From positions 113,501 to 177,500 of the forward strand of contig RPFO01000764.1 in the NCBI GenBank assembly GCA_009746045.1: 64,000 nt of DNA. The letters are read 5' to 3'. Shown here piece after piece: positions 1 through 12,340 of this stretch. The position numbers were made by a program, and so were the translations under genes. Each line of letters opens with the position of its first letter. Positions within the stretch are counted from its first letter, which is position 1. Under the pieces are notes generated by a model that did not search any database, had not been told where the DNA came from, and saw nothing but the letters and a program-made list of their open reading frames with translations. Origin of the DNA: Mesostigma viride (Eukaryota; Streptophyta; Mesostigmatophyceae; Mesostigmatales; Mesostigmataceae).

Positions 1-71
1 GCTCTTGTTACCACTTACGTGGACTCGGCCCCTAACGGATGGGCACAGGAGACCCCATGCCGCGCACGTAC

Positions 72-3000
72 CCGCTTCAACAGCTCTTGTTCGGACTTGA
101 ACGGGCTCCACTCGAAGATGATGGACATGTTCAGCGCCCAGCGCGTGTCCAGTTCGCTGCCTGAACTGGTTTCATCATCCAACCGGCAGCAGCGGCAGCG
201 GGGTGATGTCATCGGGACGCCGTGGCACCCGCAGTACTCCCAGTCCGCCTGTGGGAGGAGGCACAGTGATGGACGCCAGGTAGGCCATCAGGGATCTTGC
301 CAGGGAGCCATACGTGTCACGCAGATCCACGCGCAGCCAAGGGCTCAAACGCAGCCAAGGGCTCAAACGAAACAGGTCTGATAGCGATCATTCCAACCAG
401 GTCGGTAATCAGTCGATTCCCAGGTGGGCCATGCCAGGTGCCCGCCACCATGGTGCTCCAGGTGCTACAGCAAGCAAAAGATTTCTGAAGACCGCATCCA
501 CCCACGTACCGCGGCAGTTGATGCTCTCCAGCACCACCTGCGTACACCAGGCACCTGCGCGGCAGCTACTTACTAGTAGCTCTGATTGACCCAGTTGCCC
601 ACCGACACCACCCACATACCATGGCAGTTTTGATGTCCTCCGCGCCGGTCTCTCGCAGGAAGGAAAAGGACAGCAGCCCGACGCTCTGCGTGGTACTGGC
701 ATGTGATCAGATTCCACCCGCCACCCCAACATGATCCCCATCCCAACCCCACCACCCACGCACCGATTAAGTGCTCTCGCGTTTCCGTGAGTACGGCAGC
801 AAGGGACATGAGCTCTGGGTGATGCGGGAGGAATGGGCACATGGCTCGGTGGGAAATACCGGTAGGAAGTCCCACCTTTTCCAAGGCATGCATCCAAGCA
901 TGCAGCCCGCACTATCCCATATCATGCGGCCGTGTCTAGACAGACAGAACATCACCCAGTGTTGCAAGGAGAAGAACACAGCCCTTGCATTATTCCTTGG
1001 GTCAGTTGCACTTTGCAGTCACAAAACCGAGCAGTGCTGAGTACCCCTTTTTGAAAAAAACAGCCCATTTGACTTGGCTGAATATGTTCAGAAATGGCTC
1101 ATGCCCACCCACCATCTCTGCCCAGCGAACGCGGACAGGGGGGACACGATGATGATTTAGTGCCGGATGTTCACCCAGACTGCACAGAGCTTGTTCGCGC
1201 CCTACCATGAGATCAGTTGACCAGAAACTGGGTCGCGTCGGAGGTAATATCTATTCTATGAATGTGGAGCTCCAGGGTAACCATTCTCTTCCTCAGAAAA
1301 ATGAGTGCATCTATTCTATGAATGTGGAGCTCCAGGGTAACCATTCTCTTCCTCAGAAAAATGAGTGCATCTATTCTATGAATGTGGAGCTCCAGGGTAA
1401 CCATTCTCTTCCTCAGAACAATGAGTGCATCTATTCTATGAATGTGGAGCTCCAGGGTAACCACTCTCTTCCTCAGAACAATGAGTGCATACATTCTATG
1501 AATGTGGAGCTCCAGGGTAACCACTCTCTTCCTCAGAACAACGAGTGGAGCAAATACAAAAGGTAGCCCATATCCCGGCCATGGGCACTCATGGGAAGAC
1601 TTGCTGCTTGTCAAAAGGCTAGCCTTCCCCACTTACAAGAAAACGCAGGGAGCATGGGTGGGAAAAGAGCAGAGGCCAGCCTTAGCTAGGTGGGTTTGTT
1701 TTTATCTTTTTTACGGGGCACGTGGCCATGCCCCGGACGGCATTTCTTGGCCACACAATGTTTGATGACATTTGCAGGCGTCGTACGTAAGATTGTGGGA
1801 CTCGCTGAGGTCACATATTGCATCGGAGAAAAATTTTAGATCAAGGTAATCACTACGCCATTAACAAAGAAACGAAAACAGTGGCAAGATTGTATCGCAG
1901 CGTAGCTGTTGCGGACTTGCACACCTGGCCAAAGAAACTGGCCGAATCTGTGCCACCGCAGATCCGTTTCAGGCCTAACCGGCCTCAAAAGGTTTGTCAA
2001 CTCAACCATACAATCTAGCTATAGAGGCTACTCTGAATATGAACAACTTTATGTTCAGAGAATCACAAAACAAACACTGTCCCCGAGCTGCCCCAGTTCC
2101 CGTTTCAGCATCAAAATTTAACCCCTAATTGGTAAAGTCTTGCCCCTACATGAAAGGTACGCCACACGGACAGATCACTCCCTTCGAGCTCTAGGCGCGA
2201 GAAGGGACGCCCCCTGCACACCCACTGCCCGGTGTGGATGACCCCTCTAATCCCGCGCACCTGCTACCCTGTGCACACACCCCACTGACCCCATGCACTC
2301 ACATCGTGCGCGTGAACACGATGACATCTGCCGCCACGCGCATCGAGCTGGTCTTGAAGCCGTTGCCATCTGCTTGGGGAGCAAAGGGGTGGGCACGTGG
2401 CGTGCACAACAACACCATCAGAAGCCAGGCTCTTTTGGTTCCGTGCGGTGCCGTGGACCCGTACTCATATGCACTTGGTTGTGATGCAAACTCGGACCCT
2501 TGCATACAAGGGGCTGCCTTGCGGTGCCGTGGACCCGGTGGGAACACACAACAATGACATGCACATCAACAAGGGACAGGGGGGGGGCAGCATACCCAGG
2601 CACCAAGGTAACGTAGGACCAAATGGCAACATAGGATTGAATGGTAACGTAGGACAGTCATCATGGTAACATAGAGCCGCGTCTATGCACCAGCAGGCGC
2701 TGTAGAATGTGCATGCGGTTGCGGGCATAAAGCCGCTGTTATGTGACGGATGAAGGGCAACCAGTGTTGGATCACCATAAGGCCGCTGCTGCATGCAACG
2801 ACAAACGCGAAGAGGGGATGTTGGTCAGCTTGCATTTGGTGCAGAGCCAACGTCGACACAGTGAATTTGCAGCAGGCCACAAGATAACGACGAAATTCTT
2901 TGTCAGGATGACCTCACGAATAATGACGTCAAAGCATGACCAAAGTTTTTGAAGTACACGTATATATTGCAGCGGAAGGTATCTGTGCGATGCCCGGGGC

Positions 3001-6000
3001 AATAGCATGGAACGGCTGAACCCATGGGCTCGCGGTAAACTCAGCGATTGCAAACAAACAACACGGAGTTTCCCTGTCTACATTCCGTGCAGCACACACA
3101 GTCACGTTCACCCAGACCATTTACACCACTCATATTTGTGAGCATGCCTTCCAACGCCAAACCCACAAAGGCAGTGCCACCACTCCCCTTACCCAACAAA
3201 CCCACAAAGGCAGTGCCACCACTCCCCTTACCCAACAAACCCACAAAGGCAGTGCCACCACTCCCCTTACCCAACAACCCCACAAAGGCAGTGCCACCAC
3301 TCCCCTTACCCAACAAAACCATAAAGGCAGTGCCACCACTCCCCTTACCCAACAACCCCACAAAGGCAGTGCCACCACTCCCCTTACCCAACAAACCCAC
3401 AAAGGCAGTGCCACCACTCCCCTTACCCAACAAAACCATAAAGGCAGTGCCACCACTCCCCTTACCCAACAACCCCACAAAGGCAGTGCCACCACTCCCT
3501 TTACCCAACAACCCCACCAAGGCAGTGCCACCACTCCCCTTACCAGTGTTTCTGCTAAGGGGGGGGGGGTTTCCGGTAATTCCGGTAAGGGTCCCGGCCG
3601 AGGCCGCGAAGCGGCCGAGGCCGGGGGGGGGGGTCCGGGGGGGTCCGGGGGGGGTCCGGGGGGGGTCCGGGGGGGGTCCGGGGGGGGTCCGGGGGGGGTC
3701 CGGGGGGGGTCCGGGGGGGGTCCGGGGGGGGTCCGGGGGGGTCCGGGGGGGGTCCGGGGGGGCTCCGCCCCCCCCGGATGGTGGCGATTTTTTTTTTTTT
3801 TTAACAAAATCCCAATAGGATTTCTTATACAGTTATATAATTTATCCTAAACTCTGAAGCCTTGCCATAGGCCCCTAGTGGGCTGCTTGTGCCCTGATTC
3901 TCATACCGGGGTATACGCAGCCGGCAGCCGGCAGCCCTACTAAGACACGCGACGATGATAACTTAGCATGCATACAAGCATGTGCACATGGTAACAATAG
4001 GAGGCTACAAAACATAGTACGCATTGCCGGTAGGCAGTGTATAGCTCTCACATTGGCTCACCATACATGGCGCGGCCTGACTTAGTAAGTTATTAAACAT
4101 GATGCCGCCTGTTTGCATGCACCCTACACCCCCCCCCCACGTTTAAGATTCTCAGGTTTAAGATCATGAGCCCCTGGATTTTGAAATTTCAGGTTTAAGA
4201 TCGCAGGGCTGGTTTTGGGCAAAAAGATCTTAAAGTTGGTACAAAAAGCTGCCAAGTTCCGGCCAGTGCCCAGTGTACAGACCACGAGCAACGGTATTGA
4301 TATTTTTTTATTTTTTATTGGCGGTTTTGCTATTAATTTCAAAAACTTCCACTCATGCAGGACTCATGCATCAATTGGCGGGCTCCGGCGGGGCGCGCCG
4401 CGCCGCGCCCCCTCAGGTTTAAGATCTTCTCAGGTTTAAGATCGTCAACCCTGGATTTGATTTTAGGTTTAAGATCGCAGCCCTGGGTTGGCCGGACCCC
4501 AATCTTAAACGTGGGGGGGGGGGTGTACACCCATAGGCCATTGGAAGTTGGAAAAGCTACCTCAGGAGACCCGGGTTCCTCTTTAAAAACGAGGACCAGG
4601 TTCTTCGTCACCGCTAGGTAGTGCCATCTTGGCTTTCTTTGTATGTTGGTTCCCAGTTTTACCGCCGGGCCGGCGCAGCTTCCTGTCCGTCCATTTCACA
4701 TGCGCTCGCTTCTAACGTCCCCTTCTAACTCGATGCCTGCCTGCGCCTGGTCTGTAACGACCGTGCCCAAAGCCCGCCGACCGCTTGCACTGCCGGCCAA
4801 GGTTAAAATGCCACCGCCTCGTGAGAAATGGTCCTTGAATTTGTAGCCCAGGGGAATGAGGAATCGGGGGCTCTTTCTTCTTTGTCATGATTCGCTTCTC
4901 TAGCGCACTATCGAATAATGCAGGATTAGAAAACACGCAAAACAAAGTCAGCTGGCTCGACTGCCGTGAACTTCATCAACGTTTTGCGGCTCAGCACCTT
5001 CACATCGTGTTGCGTACCTACTGCAGGTCTGCAGTCTGCAGCGCATTTGTTACCCGCTCTACCGACTACCAGCACGGTGAAAAATGGGTTTTGGACTCAA
5101 AAACTCAGAAACTCGCGGAAAGGCCTGAGCCCGGGTTCGCGGAAACTGTGCGCGGGTTTGCGACGCGGCGCACAGGCTTTTAGCTTCAAGCTTCAAAACT
5201 TCGCGCAGGGGCGACTATATTTGGCGCCGCGTCGGTCGTAACGTTGTTTACTACCGTTGGATATGCATCTACGGCGTTCGTGGGTTGTTTCGTAACCCGG
5301 TCGATGAGATTTAACGGAGAAGTCGGGTATATAATTGATCCTTTTTTGACAAACTCGTGAAAATGCAAAAGTCGAAATGAATTCAACGGCTTAACATGTT
5401 GTCGTCCTAACTAAAGTAAACTACAAGTTAACGCCAATCAAAACAAGCCTCCAAAAATATATCTTGATAGAGGCATGCCTCTTATTTAATTTCCACTTGG
5501 ACTCGGAGGTGGAGGTTGAGTTTGAGTTTGAGTTTGAGTTTGGACTCGAGCCAATACAGTAGAAAATAGTCTAGACTGTCTAGTCTACGCATTTGACAGA
5601 CTGGACTTGCCGGCTGCCCAGTGCTGACCCATTCGTTGTAGGGTCAGAGCTGCACCGCCCCACGCCTTTTTTTACTTGGGTACGGAACATCGATTTACTC
5701 ACAAGTTGAAGTTGAAACTGTAGCCCCTCCTCAAAAGTTGCTGTTACTGTAGTACGTCCAACAACAGTCTACAAATCTCTGCTGCCCATTGCGTGGCAAC
5801 AACAACAGCAACAACATTTGTGCTGGTCAAGCTCACACCGGTATTTTAAGTGGGCAACATGAACGCCAGCTGATAAAGTCGCGAGCAAGCAACATGCAAT
5901 AGCCTTGACGAGCCGTTGCCCATGATTATTTTTTAAATACTGCATCTGAGGGTCAGGCACTACTATTTTATGTTGATAAGTAAGGTATGTTGTAGCTGCG

Positions 6001-9000
6001 ATCGCACCATCGCGAGATTTCATTCCCTTGCACCCTGGTTTTTGTCGGGCATTCAGCAGGGCTCTGCTGTGTCGGCGTTTACATTTCGTGGAGGTGTTAG
6101 CATGGCAGCAATGTGCAAACTGTTTGTAAATGCCGGGAATAGTCAACCTTTACTAATAGAAATTGATATTGTGTTATAGTCAGTATATAAGTACCGGTTC
6201 TGTATCGGGGAAACCGGGGAACCCCGGCCGGCATTTAAAGCTTCCAGGTCGACCAGGGCAGCCCGGACAAGTCACAATGGCTTATACCGGTCGAACGGGG
6301 GGGGGTTCCTGCTCTGAACACAGCATACCGGTCGAACGGGGGGGGTTTCCTGCTTGGCATATAGCATACCGGTCGGCCGGGGGGGGTTCCTGCTTGGCAT
6401 ATAGCATACCGGTCGGCCGGGGGGGGCTTACCGGTCGGCCGGGGGGGCACCGGTAATTACCGGAGAATTACCGGTTCCGGTACGTTAGCAAAAACACTGC
6501 CCCTTACCCAACTTTGTCAGCAAGAAACTCGCTTCGACGCTACCAGTTAACTATCAGCTAATTAATACTATGTTAATTAATAATATGTTAATTAATACTA
6601 TATTAAGTAATAATATATTAATTAACGATGAATTAACAAATAACATATTCATCAATACTATATTAATTAACTATTAGTTGTACAATTATTACATTATACT
6701 ACTAATAATTAGTATTATTATACTATACTACTAATAGTAAATGTATTGTTTTAGCTATCAACTGTTTGTCAGCATGTCACGTGTCAAGCAATACTGTCAT
6801 CACGGTGTGGGAACACAACCTGCCATCGACACCACATTCCCTAAGCATCACGAGTGGAGGTCCGCAGCACGAGGCCATGCAGACCACACTATCTGCCAGG
6901 GTGGTCCTCTCACATTGGCCGATGCTTGTGCTGAGGTCCTTCTTGTGCGAGTAGCCAAAGCTCATGCACTGGCGGATGCGGCCCGGGGCCATCCCGCCTC
7001 CGTTGTCTGCCAATGTGCGACATTGGCCCACCAATACAAGGCAGAACAGGTGGTCGATGTTAGCCAATAGAAGGGGGGCAGGTGGTCGATGTTAGCCAGG
7101 AATCATAGCCTGCGGGCTGCACGTGCACGCGTGTCTGCACCAAAGAACACCCAGGGTGAGAAGAAGTCACATCCGATCGCAATCATGGGAAGCATACCCA
7201 AACCAAAGATAATATCTAAAATATTCGGGCATGCTAGTAAGGGGCTATCTCGGTCAGCAAGACCATGGGAGATCTGATTCGTTTTGCCCATGAGAAGCAT
7301 CGGCAGTATTCAAAACCTAGTCGAGCTGCTGGTGGGCTTCTGTGCCCAATCAAGGCATCAGAGCCATCAGAATGATGACACCCGCCATATAAGCTACAGA
7401 GTGACGGAAACTTCTAGGTCTCAACGCAATCAGTCAACCTCTCCATGAACAAAGCCCACGTCAGATCCTCCACGTAGGCAACATAGACCAGACATATGGC
7501 GGACAGCACCTTCCTAACTCTGGCTAGAGCGGAGGTGTGCATTCCTTGGGTGTGATTATCCATGAATGTTGCCTTGTGATCGTGCCACCGCCTGACCATA
7601 GACATCGTCGTCCCACCTCTGCCCATCCATACAAATCGCAGGAAGGCGCTTTGGCAGCATGCACTCCACTGCGTCCACCCGGAACAGCTATACAGGCTGT
7701 AAGCTATGGGCTAACAGATATATAATATTTGTCATTTGACTACGACACGATAAAGGCTTGGTTAGTCATGCCAGATAAGACGCATGTCGCACGTGCCGCA
7801 TAACACACACGTTCCAGATGCCACATAAGGCATGCAACACATGGCCAGCGTCAGCTCAACCACCGGCCCACACCTGGGTGACCGGAAACCGTACCTACTC
7901 TTTTTCACAGGCCCACATCCACCTGTGGCTGCCATTGCTAGTGCTCACCTTTCACCGTGAGCATGGGCGAGCCATCCACGGGGCTGCTGATGCGATCCAC
8001 GCTGACGTAGGTGGCCCCCATTAGAATCTGGTCGGGGCAGGCACACATGGCCAAGGGGGGGGCATGCGTACATAGGGGGTCAAGAGGGCAGGGTGCGCAC
8101 ATGTGCTACGAGGGCGAGCGGTGTGTGTGCGCCATTAAGGAGTAACCCAAAGTTAAACTAGAGAGTGCGCTGAGCCAAACGATGTGGCCGCACACGGACA
8201 GGTTTCCCATCCATGTTAGCTCCATGCCCCATCCATGCTAGCTTGCGAGCCATCCTGCACAAATAGTGCTTCACTTGCCTACAGCAGTGGCCAACCTGTC
8301 CACGCGGCCATCCCAACCTTCGCTCCCCGGCCATGGCATCCGCATGCCACACAAGTGCTGACTTGGGGATACACTAACCAAGGTGCAGCGACAAGTTGTT
8401 GTGAATCTGGCGGCGGGAGAGAAACACCGGGAGAGGATGTGCTGCAGCAAAACGAGGAAGAGATCAAGAGGCGAGATGGCTGCTGGAGGCGCAGCAGAAA
8501 CTACCCAGCGTCGTTTACTCATGACGCCACACATACTGGAATGCACACTCTTTACAGTAATCCGCACCTCGTCCACTGAGTTGTCCAAGAGCTCCGCAAT
8601 GGCTGCAAGTGGGGCGGGCGGAGGGGGGGGCGAAGGGGGGAGGAGAGGGGAGAAGGGGGGGAGGGGACGGAAAGAGTGGGGGGGAAGGGGGGGGGGGGGG
8701 GGGGGGGGGGGGGAAGGTCACGGCAAGCCTAGGGTCAGAGCAAGTGATAGGCATGTCGCCTGCGTGGCTTAAAAATAGGTAACTGGCAGCTTTCCATGTA
8801 GCAACCGGCGCGCGTTCACCCCGCCCACTGGTCCCCCGGAATCACTCGTGAGATCCTAAAAAAAATCACAGGGATGAGATGGCATGATGGACAGGGCTGC
8901 GCGAACATGGCGCACCGCGGCGACAGTGCCGTGCAGAGGGATACTCGGTAGGGTAGGGTGAGAATGATAGGATGCCATGCAGCCGATTGAGAGAAGGTAT

Positions 9001-12000
9001 GATTAGACGGGGCAGAATGAGATCGAGCAGGATAACAAGGGATAGGGAGATACCATGATTAAGGCATCAACATAATAATACATAATTAAGGGTGCTCAGC
9101 GAGAAGTCACTCACCTCCGAGCACCCACTTGTGGCTGGTCGCATTGGAGTGCAAGAACTTTGGGTTCAGCCGTGCCAATCCAAGACCCGCTGTGAGGCAA
9201 GCACAGGAGAAAACGAGGATGAATCATCGCCAAAAAAGGATCGTGCCAGAGGGCGAGAATCGTGGCAGGCGGGGCATGCAGGGCAGATAGGTTATGTGAA
9301 CTGTCAGCAACGGTGAGGCAGAAGCGGGCTGGAGCGTGCAAGTATCCGCACAGGCAACATGTGTTGATGGTTATTCTTGACGCGCACAAGGACGGCAAAG
9401 GACTGTGGCTGAAAGCTGGAAGTGCGAAGGGGGCTGGGGTGGGGTAGGCACTGAGAGGCATGAAGGGAGGGCAGAAATTGGGAGCTGTCGCGATGGGACT
9501 TCAAGCAGGGCATCGGAGTGTAAGGCTACGCCGGTAAAACAACGACTTGGCCCACCATCAACGATTCAATGTGGCGATAGACTAACTATCCAGGTTTCAT
9601 GACAACGACTTCTCAGAAAAGGGTTTCAGGGTGTGGGTTATCGGTGACTCCCAGCATGTGATATTATTTGAGGTGGGCCGTGGGGTATGCAATAAGACGA
9701 TCACAAAGAGTACAAGACAAAACCACCCCGCAGTGTTCGAGATGAAAGAAAAAATTGCCAACCTGCCTGACACAAACCCACCCCGAAGAGCTGGGAGGTT
9801 TTCAGTGCTTTAAGACACTGTCCAGGCGTTGCATATTTAGCAAGTTGTTGAGGTGCAGCAAAGCGGCTAAACTATAAAATTTGCTCAAAGAATTGGTCAT
9901 CATTGAAGGTGCACACCTGTCGACAACGCAAAGTAGATCACTTCAAAAACTGATTAGTATCTGATTGAGATGTACAGCTTGTCATCTGTCAAGATGCCCA
10001 AGCTGATTTGCACGCCAAGTCGAGCAACGGCTAATGTTTCAGACCTGAACTGCAAATGAACCATCCACCTGGGAAAGGTTGCACTTGGCAGCACCCCATC
10101 GACAGTTCCACTCACACAGAGACGGCGACTGCGACTGCACCTGTGCCTTGTACTCTCCCGCTTTCTGCCAGAGTCAATACACCAGGTTGAAGGAGGACGG
10201 CACATGAGCAGCACTAGGCGATGTCAGATAACCAAGGGTTGAGAAAGGCACTATTCCCATCAGCAAAAAATATCTCCGCCCTCGTAAGCTGATTGTGTAG
10301 TTTTCACTAGCTTCATTACGGTTGATTGCCGCGGTGGCTATGGCCCATGTGGATGCAGCAGAGGCCTGCCTCCCTCTCTGGAAAAACACAAGGTACAACA
10401 TAAGCTACCACAGAAGCTAGCACGGATAATGAATGGAACTGCGGTCGGTCGGTCGGTCGGTTGGTCGGTCGGTCGGTCGGTCGGTCGGTCGGTCGGTCGG
10501 TCGGTCGGTCGGTCGGTCGGTCGGTCGGTCGGTCGGTCGGTCGGTCGGTCGGTCGGTCGGTCGGTCGGTCGGGTCGGTCGGTCGGTCGGTCGGTCGGTCG
10601 GTCGGTCGGTCGTCGGTCGGTCGGTCGGTCGGTCGGTCGGTCGGTCGGTCGGTCGGTCGGTCGGTCGGTCGGTCGGTCGGTCGGTCGGTCGGTCGGTCGG
10701 ACGGTCGGTCGGTCGGTCGGTCGGTCGGTCGGACGGTCCGTCGGTCGGTCGGTCGGTCGGTCGGTCGGTCGGTCGGTCGGTCGGTCGGTCGGTCGGTCGG
10801 TCGGTCGGTCGGTCGGTCGGTCGGTCGGTCGGTCGGTCGGTCGGTCGGTCGGTCGGTCGGTCGGTCGGTCGGTCGGTCGGTCGGTCGGTCGGTCGGTCGG
10901 TCGGTCGGTCGGTCGGTCGGTCGGTCGGTCGGTCGGTCGGTCGGTCGGTCGGTCGGTCGGTCGGTCGGTCGGTCGGTCGGTCGGTCGGTCGGTCGGTCGG
11001 TCGGTCGGTCGGTCGGTCGGTCGGTCGGTCGGTCGGTCGGTCGGTCGGTCGGTCGGTCGGTCGGTCGGTCGGTCGGTCGGTCGGTCGGTCGGTCGGTCGG
11101 TCGGTCGGTCGGTCGGTCGGTCGGTCGGTCGGTCGGTCGTCGGTCGGTCGGTCGGTCGGTCGGTCGGTCGTCGGTCGGTCGGTCGGTCGGTCGGTCGGTC
11201 GGTCGGTCGGTCGGTCGGTCGTCGGTCGGTCGGTCGGTCGGTCGGTCGGTCGGTCGTCGGTCGGTCGGTCGGTCGGTCGGTCGGTCGGTCGGTCGGTCGG
11301 TCAGTCGGTCGGTCGGTCGGTCGGTCGGTCGGTCGGCCAGGCGGTCTGTCGGTCGATCGGTCGGTCGGTCGGTCGGGCGGGCGGGCGGGCGGGCGGGTGG
11401 GCGGGCGGGTAGGCGGCCGGGCGGGTGGGGTGGGGTGAGGTGGGTGGGGTGGGGGGTAGCTGTGGGGTAGGTGAAGGAAGATGAAAGGTGCCGCAACCAG
11501 CTGAGTGTGAACCATTGTTAATACTAGCTCCTGAGAATCTGGTCCTCCTCCCAGTAAGAATGCAAAGCCCAGGACGCAAAGCCCGCAGATCATGTCACGT
11601 CATCGTGGCAGCTAGGCTCCGCTCGGGCTCCCCCCCCACACTGGCAGGAGGTTTCCCAGAATTTCGAGGCCTTCAACTTCAGCCGAACATGCCTTCAAAA
11701 CACCTCATCAACAAATTGCAATTTTTCATCCCTCCTTTTATAGAATTCTGGAACTCTTGAGCTTTTCTAACAGATATGCTTAACAGCCCCAGCAGGCCAA
11801 TACTCGCATACCAATATACTACGGGCCTATTATCTCAAGGAGTACTGCTAAACTATTCAAACACTTGGGCGGCAGGAGAAAACGCCAGATTGTACACATG
11901 ACTTTGATGTATGTATGAGTTTGCCGACTATGTACCCAGAATTGACGGGTAAGCCGCGGCGTCGACTCAGTTGCCTCCGGTTGGCCAGTCAACGCCCCAC

Positions 12001-12340
12001 CGCCTTCGGGACCTTCCGGCTGGCTAGAAGCTGGGGGCATTGAAACGAATGTTGTCTGCGGGCGGCCAGCACCATCGTCTGATCTGCGAATTGTGGGTTC
12101 AACTGGCATGGATCGGGCGGGTGGTGGAGGCATCTCTCCGAAAGGAATGCCAATCGCGGGCTCCTGCACGGTACCGTGGGGGTCGATGCTCGCAGCCTGG
12201 ACAAGCGCACTCCAACCCTGCGAAATTCTAGGCCGCTTGGCTGTTGCCTCGACTTCCCCTGCCTGGCTAGCACCGTAGGGCGCGGCCATGTCGGCCGTGT
12301 TCCGCAGGTCATATGCGGCGTCATGCTCCTGTTTCACCAT
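72..12340 (-). CDS. MORC: MORC-family GHKL ATPase, 5' part (3' end beyond left edge)
   Basis: MORC proteins are GHKL ATPases that clamp DNA in heterochromatin silencing. Nine phase-consistent minus-strand exons: 12340-11936, 10164-10116, 9189-9115, 8602-8568, 8027-7949, 7006-6914, 2369-2303, 695-620, 248-72. Together they give 352 residues. The ATG sits in an ACCATGG context. A Pro-rich N-terminus with a possible SUMO site (VKQE) and basic patch (AKRPR) leads to RQFW|KAGEYK. Then follow KFLHSNATSHKWVLG, the N-box AIAELLDNSVDE (E180, N184), the G1 box DNGGGM (about 215-220), the G2 box YGNGFKTSSMR (about 246-256), ADVIVF, TTQSVGLLSFSFLRETG and FEWSPFKSEQELLKR. These are the diagnostic MORC blocks in correct order, and every exon-exon phase matches. 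The S5 fold and C-terminus lie off the window. The gene is divergent from IFT139, 0.68 kb away. Family assignment is near certain; individual splice sites are predictions. Confidence 0.9.
1247..1550. repeat. 60-bp tandem repeat, five copies, in MORC intron 7
   Basis: Five nearly identical 60-bp units follow one another exactly (core ATTCTATGAATGTGGAGCTC). They differ by a few substitutions such as AAAA/AACA and C/T. The array lies in the predicted intron between the exons at 2303 and 695. Because 60 is divisible by three, both strands stay open through the array. I read that as a consequence of the repeat and not as a gene. Confidence 0.95.
3163..3543. repeat. 39-bp minisatellite, about ten copies, in MORC intron 6
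   Basis: Ten tandem 39-bp units contain AAAGGCAGTGCCACCACTCC. The plus strand would read KAVPPLPLPN plus a three-residue linker. It sits within the 4.5-kb intron 6 of the MORC gene and passes directly into a G-rich tract. There is no independent sign of coding. Confidence 0.95.
3556..3776. repeat. G-rich (GGGGGGTCC)n-type tract
   Basis: About 220 bp of runs of five to nine G separated by TCC, followed by a C-run and a poly-T of about 15. It is strongly G-quadruplex-prone on the plus strand. It lies in MORC intron 6, next to the 39-bp minisatellite. Confidence 0.9.
4124..4528. mobile_element. MITE-like element with GTTTAAGAT terminal inverted repeats
   Basis: The two ends are inverted copies of each other: CTACACCCCCCCCCCACGTTTAAGATT at the left, and its reverse complement (a slightly longer G run, then TGTACACC) at the right. 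Inside are several copies of AGGTTTAAGATC, so subterminal repeats mirror the ends. It is about 405 bp with no coding capacity and lies in MORC intron 6. The exact ends and target duplication are unclear because of the homopolymer. I call it a non-autonomous DNA element of unassigned superfamily. Confidence 0.6.
6280..6450. repeat. about 40-bp tandem repeat containing ACCGGTCG and a G-run
   Basis: About four units share ACCGGTCG(A/G)(A/C)CGGGGGGG, TTCCTGC and, in most units, GGCATATAGCAT. The tract is flanked by other ACCGG-rich sequence, and lies in MORC intron 6. Confidence 0.8.
6545..6735. repeat. AT-rich TTAATTAA / TACTA low-complexity tract
   Basis: About 190 bp of nearly pure A/T with many TTAATTAA and ACTATATTAA variants, in MORC intron 6. 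Nothing else is recognisable in it. Confidence 0.85.
8608..8715 (-). other. Poly-C pyrimidine tract upstream of a 35-nt MORC exon
   Basis: On the plus strand this is G-runs and GGGGA/GGAGG. On the minus (gene) strand it is a long C-rich tract ending in CCACTTGCAG, the acceptor of exon 8602-8568. It behaves as an extreme polypyrimidine tract, with a pure C run of about 28. Confidence 0.75.
10441..11375. repeat. (GGTC)n tetranucleotide microsatellite, about 0.93 kb, in MORC intron 1
   Basis: More than 220 copies of CGGT/GGTC run with only rare interruptions (GGGTCGG, a GTCGTCGG triplet slip, single GGAC changes), ending in a GGGC-rich tail. It lies entirely within predicted MORC intron 1 (11935-10165). 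All six frames are open by periodicity (PTDR or VGRS repeats), which should not be taken as coding. Confidence 0.97.

Noticed and set aside
510-537. 28-nt candidate MORC exon (VVLESINCR) between exons 8 and 9
   Set aside because: It has splice-like borders but ends in phase 1. That would shift exon 9 out of the frame that contains FEWSPFKSEQELLKR, whereas direct joining of exons 8 and 9 keeps phase and MORC similarity.
3048-3818. 256-codon plus ORF of KAVPPLPLPN repeats
   Set aside because: A 39-bp minisatellite (a multiple of three) followed by a G-run. It lies in an intron and has no conserved flank.
10174-10401. Minus ORF after a TTTTCCAG acceptor (RGRQASAAST...) as MORC exon 2
   Set aside because: It is phase-compatible but runs into a stop. 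The next acceptor (exon at 10164) gives RQFW-KAGEYK, the conserved MORC join, and correct phase onward.
10316-11593. Long PTDR- and VGRS-repeat open frames on both strands
   Set aside because: They are the translation of a (GGTC)n microsatellite inside MORC intron 1. Every frame is open because the repeat lacks stops.
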